Assembly: GCA_963737075.1 (NCBI GenBank)
Contig: CAVTRI010000001.1
Location: 1,798,001 to 1,862,000 of the forward strand
DNA from: CAVTRI01 sp963737075
Lineage (GTDB): Bacteria; Actinomycetota; Acidimicrobiia; Acidimicrobiales; Palsa-688
Length of the DNA: 64,000 bases
Reading direction: 5' to 3'
Positions 56,461-64,000 of this stretch are shown in pieces; the first letter of the stretch is position 1, and the number at the start of each line of letters is the position of its first letter. Both the position numbers and the translations under genes were made by a program. The notes below the pieces were generated by a model. The model was not told the DNA's origin. It saw nothing but the letters and a program-made list of their open reading frames with translations, and made no database searches.

Positions 56461-56631
56461 ATGGGGTTCATCGACAAGCTCAAGGGTATGCTCGGCGGCC
56501 ACCAGCAACAGGCCAATCAGGGGGTCGACAAGGCCGCCACCGTCGTCGACGAAAGGACCGGTGGTGCGCATTCGGCCCAGGTCGAGTCAGCCGCCACCGA
56601 GGGCACAGAAGAGCTCGACAAGGAGATCTGA
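56461..56631 (+). CDS. MT0933-like small antitoxin-family protein (56 residues)
   Basis: ATG 56461 lies behind AGGAGGGAGGTCTT. The 56-residue product MGFIDKLKGMLGGHQQQANQ, then GVDKAATVVDERTGGAHSAQ and VESAATEGTEELDKEI, has the MT0933_antitox (PF14013) look: a short amphipathic N-terminal helix, the GVDKAATVVDERTGG phrase and an acidic tail. Such proteins are often annotated as antitoxins, but a toxin partner is not seen here. They may instead be CsbD-like stress proteins. It is too short for ordinary gene finders. Confidence 0.75.
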   Translation: MGFIDKLKGMLGGHQQQANQGVDKAATVVDERTGGAHSAQVESAATEGTEELDKEI

Positions 56632-56726
56632 GCACCTCCCCTTCTGGAGGCCCGGAAAGACGCCGAGAGGGCAACGACACTCGTCCGCGCCGTGAGTTGA
56701 TTGTTGATTGAACCTTTTGCGCGCTC

Positions 56727-57473
56727 CTACGGGGTGGCAACCGGTTCGACCGCAGTGGCTTCCGTTTCAGCCGGCCACAGGACCGCATGCAGCACGGCCG
56801 CAGCCGCCCCGCCGACCAGCGGGGCGATGATGAACAACCAGATCTGGCTCAGGGCCTGGCCGCCAACAATCAGTGCCGGCCCAAGGCTCCGGGCCGGGTT
56901 GACCGACGTGCCGGTGATGGGGATGCCGACCAGGTGGACCGTCCCAAGGGCAAGACCGATGGCGAGCGCGGCGAGAGCCGGATTGCCGAGTCGGCTGGTA
57001 ACTCCGAGCACGACGAGGACGAACAGGAACGTGAGGATCACCTCAGCGAAGAACGCTCCGACCGCGTTCATTCCGATCATCGACAGCTTGCCAAACCCGT
57101 CGGCGCCGAGGCCCACCACAGAGCGGGAGTACACGGGTGAGCCCGAGAAGATGCCCCACAGCACGAGCGCGCCGACGATGCCGCCGACGAACTGAGCGAT
57201 CCAGTAGCCGATCGCCTCGTTGAGAGGCATGCGCCGCGACGCAAGGAATCCGATCGTCACGGCGGGGTTGATGTGGCATCCCGAGATGGGCCCGAGCGTG
57301 TAGGCGAGGATCAACAGCACCAGCCCGAACGCCAGGGCAGTGGTGACGACTCCTGCTCCCCTACTGGTCCCCGCCAGCTTGAACCCGAACATCAAGGTCG
57401 CCACGCCGCACCCAACAAACACGAGCAGCGCCGTGCCCAGTGCTTCGACGATGAGCTTCCGCGAGTGCTCCAT
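56727..57473 (-). CDS. aqpZ: Aquaporin Z-type water channel
   Basis: The 248-residue protein begins RKLIVEALGTALLVFVGCGV and has six helices and the two half-helix NPA boxes: SGCHINPAVTIG and GTSVNPARSLGPA. The pore-filter His and Arg are in TVHLVGIPITGTSVNPARS, the AqpZ pattern. It moves water through the cytoplasmic membrane. The ATG at 57473 has GGGAGGGACGG upstream; the open frame goes 19 residues higher with poor text. It is divergent from the ring dioxygenase operon, with 112 bp between the starts. Confidence 0.93.
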   Translation of the reverse strand: MEHSRKLIVEALGTALLVFVGCGVATLMFGFKLAGTSRGAGVVTTALAFGLVLLILAYTLGPISGCHINPAVTIGFLASRRMPLNEAIGYWIAQFVGGIVGALVLWGIFSGSPVYSRSVVGLGADGFGKLSMIGMNAVGAFFAEVILTFLFVLVVLGVTSRLGNPALAALAIGLALGTVHLVGIPITGTSVNPARSLGPALIVGGQALSQIWLFIIAPLVGGAAAAVLHAVLWPAETEATAVEPVATP

Positions 57474-57585
57474 CCGTCCCTCCCGTCCGAGAATCTGCCG
57501 GTACGGTAGCACCCACGATGCCCACCGCACAGGACCCGGCCGTCAGGAAGGCCACGCACGGTGTGCGTCGCGCGAGGCTGGAGAC

Positions 57586-58887
57586 ATGGAGACCGCACCG
57601 ACTGCGACGATGATGGAGGGCGGCCGGTACCCCGCTGGGGTGTACAGCGACCCCGCGATCTACGACTTGGAGCGGGAGCGGCTGTTTCCCCGGACATGGC
57701 AGTACTTGGCCCACGAGTCCGAGATTCCGCGGCCCGGGGACTATGTGGTCCGGCGCATCGTCGACGACTCGTTCATCGTCGTGCGCGATGGCGACGGGGC
57801 GGTACGGGTCCTCTTGAACATGTGCCGCCACCGAGGCATGCAGGTATGCCGTTCTGAGGCCGGGCACACATCTTACTTCCGTTGCCCATATCACGCGTGG
57901 ACCTACGACACTGCCGGAACGTTGGTGGGGGTACCGTTCCACGCCGACGCCTATGGCGGGGAGGCCGGCCTGGCGAAGGCCACCCACGGGTTGCGTGCTG
58001 CCCCTCGCACTGCGGTGTGGCGAGGGATGGTGTTCGCCTGCTTGGACCCTGCTGGTCCGGACCTGGAGCGTTACCTCGGAGACGCCAGGTTCTTTCTCGA
58101 CTTCTATATGAACCAGAGCGAGGCTGGCGTCGAGGTCCGCGGCCCGCAGCGATGGCGGATCCGGGCGAACTGGAAGATCGGGGCCGAGAATTTCTCCGGC
58201 GACTCCTACCACACCCCGCAAACCCATACCAGCGTGGTGGAAACTGGCTTGTTCCGGGAGCCCAAGGCCCACAAGCGCAAAGAAGGCGCCAACTGGTGGG
58301 CGGGCGCGGCCGGAGGCACCACGTACAAGCTGCCGACGACTGACCTTGACGCCAACCTGGCATACCTCGGGTATCCAGGTGAAATGGTGGCGGCCATGCA
58401 CGACCGGTGGTCCGCCGGGCAGCAAGCGCTGGTAGGTCGGGCGGGGTTCATGGTGTCGGCAACGACAATCTTTCCCAACCTCAGTTTCGTGCACAACTGG
58501 CCCCAAGTGCGCGCCGGGGCGGATGTGGTGCCATTCATATCGATTCGGCTGTGGCAGCCGGTCAGCGCCTGGGAAACCGAAGTCTGCTCGTGGTTCGCCG
58601 TCGACCAGTCCGCGCCTGAATGGTTCAAGCGCGACTCGTACAAGGCCTATCTGATGTGCTTTGGATCATCGGGGATGTTCGAACAAGATGACGTGGAGAA
58701 CTGGGCTTCTATCACGTCGATGTCGAGGGGTTGGCTGGCTTCGCGAACCGATATCGACTCCACGATGGGGTTGGCCGTGGAAGCGCCTCCCGCGGCGGAC
58801 TGGCCGGCCCCGGGCCGGGCGTTGGTGGGCTATGGGGAGCACAACCAGCGGGAACTTCTTCGCCGCTGGGCGGAGTATTTGTTCTGA
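57586..58887 (+). CDS. Ring-hydroxylating dioxygenase alpha subunit
   Basis: The 433-residue subunit has the Rieske centre CRHRGMQVCRSEAGH with the FRCPYHAWTYD second half, and the catalytic iron site NWKIGAENFSGDSYHTPQTH. The Asp/Glu bridging region is followed by DDVENWASITSMSRGWLAS. It belongs to the biphenyl/naphthalene/benzoate-type oxygenases. The ATG 57586 has GAGG eight bases upstream. No ferredoxin or reductase gene lies in the window, so electrons must come from elsewhere. Confidence 0.92.
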   Translation: METAPTATMMEGGRYPAGVYSDPAIYDLERERLFPRTWQYLAHESEIPRPGDYVVRRIVDDSFIVVRDGDGAVRVLLNMCRHRGMQVCRSEAGHTSYFRCPYHAWTYDTAGTLVGVPFHADAYGGEAGLAKATHGLRAAPRTAVWRGMVFACLDPAGPDLERYLGDARFFLDFYMNQSEAGVEVRGPQRWRIRANWKIGAENFSGDSYHTPQTHTSVVETGLFREPKAHKRKEGANWWAGAAGGTTYKLPTTDLDANLAYLGYPGEMVAAMHDRWSAGQQALVGRAGFMVSATTIFPNLSFVHNWPQVRAGADVVPFISIRLWQPVSAWETEVCSWFAVDQSAPEWFKRDSYKAYLMCFGSSGMFEQDDVENWASITSMSRGWLASRTDIDSTMGLAVEAPPAADWPAPGRALVGYGEHNQRELLRRWAEYLF

Positions 58888-58895
58888 GGGTATGC

Positions 58896-59405
58896 ATGAT
58901 GACCGGCGCCCCGGTGGGCATCGAGACGCATTATGAGGTCTCGGTCTGGCTCAATCACGAGGCCGACCTTCTCGATCACTTGCGCTGGCGCGACTGGCTG
59001 GCTTTGCTCTCTCCCAATGTCCGCTACCGCATGCCAGTCCCGGTGACATTTCGCCGGGGTGAAGCGGCGCCCGCCCTCGAGATGGACCACTTCGACGAGG
59101 ACCATCACTCGCTATCGAAACGGGTCGAGCGTCTGGAGACCGAGCACGCCTGGACGGAGGACCCACCATCGCGCACCCGGAGGTTTGTGACGAACGTCCG
59201 CGCCTACCACGACGGCGACGGGCTGGTGGTCTTCAGCTATCTGCTGTTGTTCCGCAGCCGAGGCGACATCAGGCCTGCTGAGTGGCTGTCGGCCGAACGT
59301 CGCGACTTCCTCGCCCGCGCGGGCGCCGCGCTCGTGCTGGCCGATCGGCTCATCACCGTGGACGAGGCGGTGTTGCACACCCAGAACCTGGGTGTGTTCC
59401 TGTGA
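58896..59405 (+). CDS. Ring-hydroxylating dioxygenase beta subunit
   Basis: A 169-residue beta subunit with WLNHEADLLDHLRWRDWLAL, the VRYRMPVPVTFRRGE strand and RRFVTNVRAYHDGDGLVVFS; it has the cone-shaped SnoaL-like fold of this family and binds the alpha trimer. The ATG 58896 (or 58899) follows GAGGG. The alpha gene ends 8 bp upstream, and the dehydrogenase begins on the last bases (GTGA overlap). Confidence 0.9.
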   Translation: MMTGAPVGIETHYEVSVWLNHEADLLDHLRWRDWLALLSPNVRYRMPVPVTFRRGEAAPALEMDHFDEDHHSLSKRVERLETEHAWTEDPPSRTRRFVTNVRAYHDGDGLVVFSYLLLFRSRGDIRPAEWLSAERRDFLARAGAALVLADRLITVDEAVLHTQNLGVFL

Positions 59406-60178
59406 GCCACAACGGCCGGGTTGTGGTGTGCACGGGCGGCGGGTCAGGAATCGGCCGCGCGGTCGTCGAGGCCTTTGCGGACGAAGGTGCCTGCGTCGCG
59501 GTGCTCGAGCGAGACGCGTCCAAGGTCAATGCTCTGGCCGCGCTCGGCGAGCGCGTGCACGCCATGGTCGGTGACGCGACAGTCCCCGACGACAACCAGC
59601 GCCTGGTCGACGACGCGGTACAGCGGTGGGGTCGCGTCGACACGGCCATCACGTTCGTCGGCGTCTTCGACTTCTACACGCCGCTCGTCGAGATACCCGA
59701 GGCGCGCCTTGGCGAGGCGTTCGAGGAGATCTTCTCGGCCAACGTCTTCAGTCCCCTGCTGACGGCCCGAGCCACCGTGTCGCCGCTGCGAGCCAGCCGG
59801 GGGAACCTGATCTTCACCCTGTCGAGCTCCAGCTTCCACCCCGGCCGCGGTGGCACCCTCTATGTCGCTTCGAAGCACGCGCTGCGTGGCGCCGTCGTCC
59901 AGTTGGCGCACGAGCTCGCCCCGGAGATACGAGTCAATGGAGTCGCCCCAGGCGGGACGATCGGCACGGATCTACGAGGCGCCGCCGCATTGGGGCATGG
60001 CCGGCAACGTCTCGACGATCGCCCGGGGCGCGACGAGGAGCTGCGCGCCCGGACGCCGCTACGAGTCGCTCTCAGCCCGACTGACCACGCGGGCGCCTAC
60101 CTCTACCTGGCATCGGACGCCGCTCGGGGAGTCACCGGAGAGATCGTCCGTAGCGACGGAGGCCTCGCCGCACGGTGA
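59402..60178 (+). CDS. cis-dihydrodiol dehydrogenase (BphB/NahB-like SDR)
   Basis: From GTG 59402, which overlaps the beta-subunit stop by four bases, the product has 258 residues. CTGGGSGIGRAVVEAFADEG binds NAD; DTAITFVGVFDFYTPLVEIP and FEEIFSANVFSPLLTARAT are diagnostic of the biphenyl/naphthalene-dihydrodiol dehydrogenase type, with catalytic Tyr-Lys in TLYVASKHALRG. NGVAPGGTIGTDLRGAA is the family's substrate loop. It turns a cis-dihydrodiol into the catechol. With the alpha and beta genes it forms a complete first step of aromatic-ring degradation. Confidence 0.92.
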   Translation: MSHNGRVVVCTGGGSGIGRAVVEAFADEGACVAVLERDASKVNALAALGERVHAMVGDATVPDDNQRLVDDAVQRWGRVDTAITFVGVFDFYTPLVEIPEARLGEAFEEIFSANVFSPLLTARATVSPLRASRGNLIFTLSSSSFHPGRGGTLYVASKHALRGAVVQLAHELAPEIRVNGVAPGGTIGTDLRGAAALGHGRQRLDDRPGRDEELRARTPLRVALSPTDHAGAYLYLASDAARGVTGEIVRSDGGLAAR

Positions 60179-60664
60179 TCAGTGTCCGATCTCGGCGGCG
60201 TTGAGCCTGGCCTGCTTGCGGTGGTCCCAGGAGATCACCCGCTCGGCGTGGACGACGATTACCACCCGCTGGGGAGCCAGCGCAGCGGCAGCCGCCCGCG
60301 TTTCGTCCGTGAGGCCGCCAGGCTGGTACCTGCTAAACAACATCTCCCCGGCGTGGCGTGACTGGTCCAGATCGTCGAGGAGCTCGGCGCGGCCCCGGAG
60401 CTGCACAGCCCGGAAGTCCTCGAAGCGCTCCCCTTCTTCGACAAGACAGGTGATGTTGGGGTTGGCTCGCAGGTTGCGCACCTTCTTCGACGCCGGGTCG
60501 GTCCACAAACCGAGGTGGCCGTCCCGCAGCAGATAGGACATCGGTACCAGGTCGACCATGCCGGTTGGGTCGACCGTCGCGACGTGGGCCCGGCGGCCGG
60601 CGGCCAAGAAGGCCGCGATCTCGGTGTCGGTCATGGCCAGGGTGTTGCGATCGGGTGACGGCAT
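60179..60664 (-). CDS. PPOX-class (F420/FMN) flavin-binding protein
   Basis: A 161-residue split-beta-barrel protein with RAHVATVDPTGMVDLVPMSY, LWTDPASKKVRNLRANPNIT and the C-terminal RVISWDHRKQ. The pattern is the PPOX/Rv1155-type of F420- or FMN-dependent reductases and heme- or biliverdin-binding relatives. ATG 60664 or the later ATG 60634 is the start. Its stop abuts the stop of the convergent dehydrogenase gene, with no spacer. Confidence 0.85.
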   Translation of the reverse strand: MPSPDRNTLAMTDTEIAAFLAAGRRAHVATVDPTGMVDLVPMSYLLRDGHLGLWTDPASKKVRNLRANPNITCLVEEGERFEDFRAVQLRGRAELLDDLDQSRHAGEMLFSRYQPGGLTDETRAAAAALAPQRVVIVVHAERVISWDHRKQARLNAAEIGH

Positions 60665-60708
60665 CGCCGGCCAGGCTCGTCCAGCCGCACGAGGCTGTCA
60701 ACTCTGGG

Positions 60709-61230
60709 TCAGCCCATGGTCTTGGCCCCGTCGAGGGCTTCCCGGATGATGTCGGCGTGCCCGGCGTGCTGCGCGGTTTCGGCGACGATGTGCAGCAGCG
60801 TCCGCCGGGCCGACCACCGCGCCCCGGGCTCGAACCATGGCGCTTCGGGGAGCGGATGGTGGACATCCAGCGACGGCAGACCTTTGATGACTTCTTCGGT
60901 TCGACGGGCGACATCGTCGTAGCGCTCGAGCACCACGTCCAGGGTGTCGGCCGGCAGCATCTGAAATCCCTCGGCGCGCGCCTTCATGGACGCTTCGTCG
61001 GGGGCCGGCATGGCGCCGGGGCCCCGCTCGATGAAGCCGATCCAGTTGTCCTCGACCTGCGACACGTGCTTGATCAGGCCGCCCAGGCACAGCTCGCTGA
61101 CCGTCGTGCGCTGCGAGGCCTGCTCGTCGCTGAGGCCTTGGACCGTGTAGCGGAGGAACCCGCGATGCTTGGCCAATGTCTCGACCAGGTCGGCCCGCTC
61201 GCGGGTGTCGTCATGTGGCTGATTTGTCAT
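60709..61230 (-). CDS. DinB-family (DUF664) metal-binding protein
   Basis: The 173-residue four-helix-bundle protein has LVETLAKHRGFLRYTVQGLS, the first His in GGLIKHVSQVEDNWIGF, and the two C-terminal metal His residues in LLHIVAETAQHAGHADIIRE. This trio of His is the DinB signature. Family members are thiol-dependent transferases or hydrolases (mycothiol or bacillithiol). It lies 45 bp upstream of the PPOX gene on the same strand, so the two may be expressed together. Confidence 0.88.
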   Translation of the reverse strand: MTNQPHDDTRERADLVETLAKHRGFLRYTVQGLSDEQASQRTTVSELCLGGLIKHVSQVEDNWIGFIERGPGAMPAPDEASMKARAEGFQMLPADTLDVVLERYDDVARRTEEVIKGLPSLDVHHPLPEAPWFEPGARWSARRTLLHIVAETAQHAGHADIIREALDGAKTMG

Positions 61231-61308
61231 GCTCTGATGCTCGCGCGAAAGGCGGACAGTTCCTGTCCGTTAATTTCGCTGACGGTATAGCCCGAAGCTC
61301 TTGTTCGC

Positions 61309-63594
61309 TCAGTCGTGGGCGAGCAGGCCCTGTTCGTGCAGTCGCCGAAGGGCCTCTTTCCGGGAGGTGACGCCGAATTTTCTGTAGATGGACGCCGTTT
61401 GTGTCTTTACGGTGTTCCGAGACACATATAGCCGCTCGCTGATCTCGTTCAGCGTGAGGTGGGTGGCGAGCAGTGGTACCAAGCGGAGTTCAGCGGTGGT
61501 CAGCGATGAGGCGCCTCCCGCGAGTGGACCGACGCTGCCTAGATCGGTTCGGAGCTCGGATGCCTGTTGAGGGAGGATGCCGAGGTCGGGTCGTTGCTGA
61601 AAGATGTCCTGCGCTTGTCGTAAGACGGCGCGGGCACCGGCGAGATCGCTGATTGCGACATAGAAGCGGGCGAGCTCGAGAAGCGACTGCGCGGATACAA
61701 CTGGAAGTGCGTAGGTGAGTAGTGGACGCAGGTGCGCCGCCTTCGTTGCGTACTCGCGTGCCTTGGATAGCTGACCGCGCCTTGCTGTGATTCGAGCGCC
61801 CCATGCGTACACGAGGGCGCTTGTCCAGTAGGTCTCGAATTGCCCCTGGTTGACGATCGCGAGGGCACGATCGGCAAATGTCTCGGCCGCGGGCCAATCG
61901 CCTCGCTCGAGCGCCGAGATGCCGCGCTCTGCCAGGATAAGGGCCACTGCAGGTGCCGCTCCGGACGCGCTGGCGACGTCCGTCGCGTGGGCAAGAATCG
62001 GGTCCGCCGTGACGGGATCGCCTTCCAGCAGGTGGGAGATCCCCTCAGTGTGCAGCATCCCCCATCGGTGCGGGCTGGCCGCACTGAGACCCTCCAAGGC
62101 AGCCCGCGCGTCGCGGCGCATCTGGGCGAGGCCACGCCGGCACTGCACCGCGCGCATAAAGAAGAGAAGACCTTCCATCGTGTCCCCGTCCGGGAGCGGT
62201 CCAGACGCCGCGGTCTGCTCGGCGGCGGCTGCCCAGCGCTCGGACTCACCGGGTCGGCCAAGGAGAGCCAAGATCAAGGCGCCGTGTGCAGCGATGGCCG
62301 AATAGTGCTGGACCTGCGTCTTGTCCTCGATCCATTCCAGCCACCGCAGGACGGTGTCGACCCGGCCGCTGGCCCACACGGGTTGCATCCAGGCGAGTAT
62401 CAGGCGGGCGACCAAGTTGCCGTCGTCGGCGGCCTGGGCGTGCGCGAGCGCGGATTCGGGTCTTCCGTTCGCTTCACACCACGCTGCTGCCCGTTGATGC
62501 AGTAACGGGATGAGTTCGGGTTCACGTCGGCTCAGCTCCGCGTGGAGCAGTTGTCGGAACAGTTGGTGGTAGCGGTACCAGATGCGACGACGGTCCAGCG
62601 GTACCACGAGGAGATTCCGGCCGTCGAGCTCTTCGAGTTGGCCACTTGACCCTTGGGTGTCGAGGGTGGCGTCGCACAGCGGGCCGCACATTCGTTCGAG
62701 GATCGACGTGCGAGTGAGAAATGACACTTCGGCCCGCGACCCCCGGTCGAGCAGTTCCGAGCGGAGGTAGTCGCCCATGAATCGGTCATCACCGGTGAAG
62801 GAGAACGCAGCTTCGGTCTGGGGGCTCCCCGCATTCATGGCCAATGCGGCCAGGTAGAGACCAGCCGGCCATCCCTCAGTCCGCTGGACAAGGTCGTTGA
62901 CGTCTTGGGCGCTGAGTTCGAAGCCGGCTTCTTTGAGGAGCGACGACGCTTCAGCGTTGCCCATCGCGAGGTCGTCGGCCCCAACTTCGAGGACCCGCGC
63001 CTGAGCCCGCAGTCGAGCAGAGGGAATAGGAAGCCGGTCGCGTGAAGCCGTCGCCAGTTGCACATCCGGGGGTAACGACACGGCCAGTTGGCCAAGGATG
63101 TCCAGGCTATCCCGGTTCGTTATCGCCTCAACGTTGTCGATCACGATTGCTACCGGTTTTGGTATCGACGTTAGGGCGGCGAGAAGCATTGGAACGACCG
63201 TCTTCGCATCGCCGGGCCGTCCCAAGGCTCGGAAGAGCGACGGACCAATCCGCTCGATCCGGTCGATCGCGGCGGCGACGTACGTGATGAGAACGGTGGG
63301 ATCGTTATCAGCAGGATCGGCCGAAAGCCAGGCAACTCGAGGTTCCTTTACGTCGGCCCATTGCGCCAGCAACGTCGTCTTCCCGTAGCCCGCAGGGGCG
63401 ACAACCGAGATCAGCCCTGGGGTACGTTCAGCGAGGAGCCGGTTGAGCAGTGCCGAACGGGTCACCATTCCTGGTTGAATGATCGGAGGGAGGAGTTTCG
63501 AATTTGACAGCCGGAACGCGAGCCCAGAGGGGGTGCGGTCCCGCCGCGCTCCAGCGCCGCGCGACGCGACACTCTGCCGGGCGGTGCTCCCCAC
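61309..63594 (-). CDS. MalT-type LuxR-family ATP-binding transcriptional regulator
   Basis: The 761-residue protein has the STAND architecture of MalT-like LuxR regulators. A Walker A VVAPAGYGKTTLLAQWADVK is at about 64-80. A central helical TPR-like region with WPAGLYLAALAM, LFRQLLHAELSRREPELIPL and many A-rich helices follows. The C-terminal LuxR HTH is ELRLVPLLATHLTLNEISER with LYVSRNTVKTQTASIYRKF. Such regulators sense an inducer with ATP-dependent oligomerisation. It starts at GTG 63594, and 78 bp separate its end from the DinB gene. The target genes are unknown; the DinB/PPOX pair is the nearest candidate. Confidence 0.92.
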   Translation of the reverse strand: MGSTARQSVASRGAGARRDRTPSGLAFRLSNSKLLPPIIQPGMVTRSALLNRLLAERTPGLISVVAPAGYGKTTLLAQWADVKEPRVAWLSADPADNDPTVLITYVAAAIDRIERIGPSLFRALGRPGDAKTVVPMLLAALTSIPKPVAIVIDNVEAITNRDSLDILGQLAVSLPPDVQLATASRDRLPIPSARLRAQARVLEVGADDLAMGNAEASSLLKEAGFELSAQDVNDLVQRTEGWPAGLYLAALAMNAGSPQTEAAFSFTGDDRFMGDYLRSELLDRGSRAEVSFLTRTSILERMCGPLCDATLDTQGSSGQLEELDGRNLLVVPLDRRRIWYRYHQLFRQLLHAELSRREPELIPLLHQRAAAWCEANGRPESALAHAQAADDGNLVARLILAWMQPVWASGRVDTVLRWLEWIEDKTQVQHYSAIAAHGALILALLGRPGESERWAAAAEQTAASGPLPDGDTMEGLLFFMRAVQCRRGLAQMRRDARAALEGLSAASPHRWGMLHTEGISHLLEGDPVTADPILAHATDVASASGAAPAVALILAERGISALERGDWPAAETFADRALAIVNQGQFETYWTSALVYAWGARITARRGQLSKAREYATKAAHLRPLLTYALPVVSAQSLLELARFYVAISDLAGARAVLRQAQDIFQQRPDLGILPQQASELRTDLGSVGPLAGGASSLTTAELRLVPLLATHLTLNEISERLYVSRNTVKTQTASIYRKFGVTSRKEALRRLHEQGLLAHD

Positions 63595-63715
63595 GCTCGG
63601 AGCCTACCTCCATCAACCGCGGGGAACTACCCATTCACCCTATTGGGGTGGGGATTGAACCCGCCGCTGCCGTCGACCTTGATGCTGCCGTCAGACGAGG
63701 GGAAGGAGCGCTTCT

Positions 63716-64000
63716 GTGGCTGAGCAGTCAGTTGTGCTGGCCGTTGGTTCCTACAGGACGGTCACGGCGGCCGAGGCCGATTGCAGGTCCTTGTGGGCGC
63801 TTCACCGGCACGACGGGTCGGACGAGCTGGCTGCCGCCCTGATGGAGAAGGGCGCGGGGGGCGAGCTGGAGATCGACCGGGTTCACAGCACTGCCCAGGA
63901 GCCAGTGTGGGGTGTCGTTCTTCTCGGTGCCGCCGTCACCGTGCTGGCGGTCCCTCTTGGCATCGAGGTCCTCAATGCTGGCCTCACGAGCCGCGACGAG
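63716..64000 (+). CDS. Hypothetical membrane-associated protein (partial, first 95 residues)
   Basis: GTG 63716 follows GGAAGGAG by seven bases and opens a frame without stop to the window edge. The text VVLAVGSYRTVTAAEADCRS, LMEKGAGGELEIDRVHS and then a hydrophobic segment WGVVLLGAAVTVLAVPLGIE resembles small stress-type proteins (DUF1269-like) with a glycine-rich membrane segment. The rest is outside the window. Confidence 0.6.
   Translation, partial: MAEQSVVLAVGSYRTVTAAEADCRSLWALHRHDGSDELAAALMEKGAGGELEIDRVHSTAQEPVWGVVLLGAAVTVLAVPLGIEVLNAGLTSRDE

Noticed and set aside
1..64000. CRISPR arrays, rRNA genes, replication origin, riboswitches
   Set aside because: No spaced identical repeats, no rRNA-like stretch, no DnaA-box cluster and no recognisable riboswitch core were seen.

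Overview
The window is high-GC bacterial DNA and almost certainly comes from an actinobacterium. The pointers are several F420/LLM-type flavoproteins (LLM oxidoreductase, PPOX-type protein, NADPH:F420-reductase-like protein), a mycothiol-isomerase-type DinB gene, an MT0933-like small antitoxin, a Clp_N/HTH protein, and several promoters whose -10 box sits about 7 bases before the start codon (leaderless starts). Genus cannot be read from the sequence; an uncultured environmental actinobacterium (for example Acidimicrobiia) is a guess. There are no rRNA genes and no CRISPR array. One tRNA gene and one complete insertion sequence are present.

Layout. 1-5.3 kb: 5' end of an acyl-CoA carboxylase carboxyltransferase, a nucleoside-phosphorylase-like gene, a VOC protein, a tandem SDR-SDR fusion, an FlK-like thioesterase and a frameshifted DinB/maleylpyruvate-isomerase gene. 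5.4-13.4 kb: acyl-CoA synthetase, then a leftward set of GAF/AAA+/Fis regulator, FmdB zinc ribbon, LLM oxidoreductase and metallo-beta-lactamase lactonase, with a perfect palindrome in front of the LLM gene; then an amidohydrolase. 13.4-20.3 kb: small metabolic genes, a damaged persulfide-dioxygenase-like gene, and a TetR-SRPBCC pair with a 24-bp palindromic operator. 20.5-24.1 kb: N-acyl-D-amino-acid deacylase followed by a doubly frameshifted Rieske oxygenase, and a phospholipase-C remnant. 24.2-28.8 kb: three-subunit molybdenum aldehyde oxidoreductase (PaoABC type) with a divergent LysR gene. 29.8-36.6 kb: a leftward catabolic run of CoA ligase, DpgC-type cofactor-free dioxygenase, benzoylformate-decarboxylase-type ThDP enzyme, enoyl-CoA hydratase and two SDRs.

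36.8-47.3 kb is a decayed zone. It holds a frameshifted HAD gene, a GNAT gene cut in two by an intact ISL3-family element with an 8-bp target duplication, a broken MOSC gene, remnants of a DUF559 nuclease-like gene and an MmyB-like regulator, a two-copy 43-bp palindromic repeat, and tRNA-Val(GAC). Intact genes among them are an amidase, a haloalkane dehalogenase and two membrane proteins. 47.4-57.5 kb is more core-like: lgt, a divergent pair of citrate synthases of which one carries an HTH and has lost a catalytic His, a Clp_N/HTH protein, an orphan carbamoyltransferase, inorganic pyrophosphatase, an MFS exporter, a small antitoxin-like protein and aqpZ. 57.6-60.2 kb is an aromatic-ring dioxygenase operon (alpha, beta, cis-dihydrodiol dehydrogenase). 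The end holds a PPOX protein, a DinB protein, a large MalT-type LuxR regulator and the start of one more gene.

The most interesting module is 32383-36636. A ligase, a DpgC-like dioxygenase and a benzoylformate-decarboxylase-like enzyme are packed with a 4-bp gap and a 4-bp overlap, and no glycopeptide-biosynthesis genes are near. Read as a pathway they would take an arylacetic acid to its CoA ester, to an arylglyoxylate, to an aryl aldehyde, and the PaoABC-type oxidase nearby could finish the oxidation to an aryl carboxylate. A second unusual unit is the HTH-citrate synthase with its tandem-palindrome operator. The window has about ten disrupted genes. Some carry clear biological lesions (IS insertion, internal deletion); others are single-indel frameshifts that could be sequence errors.
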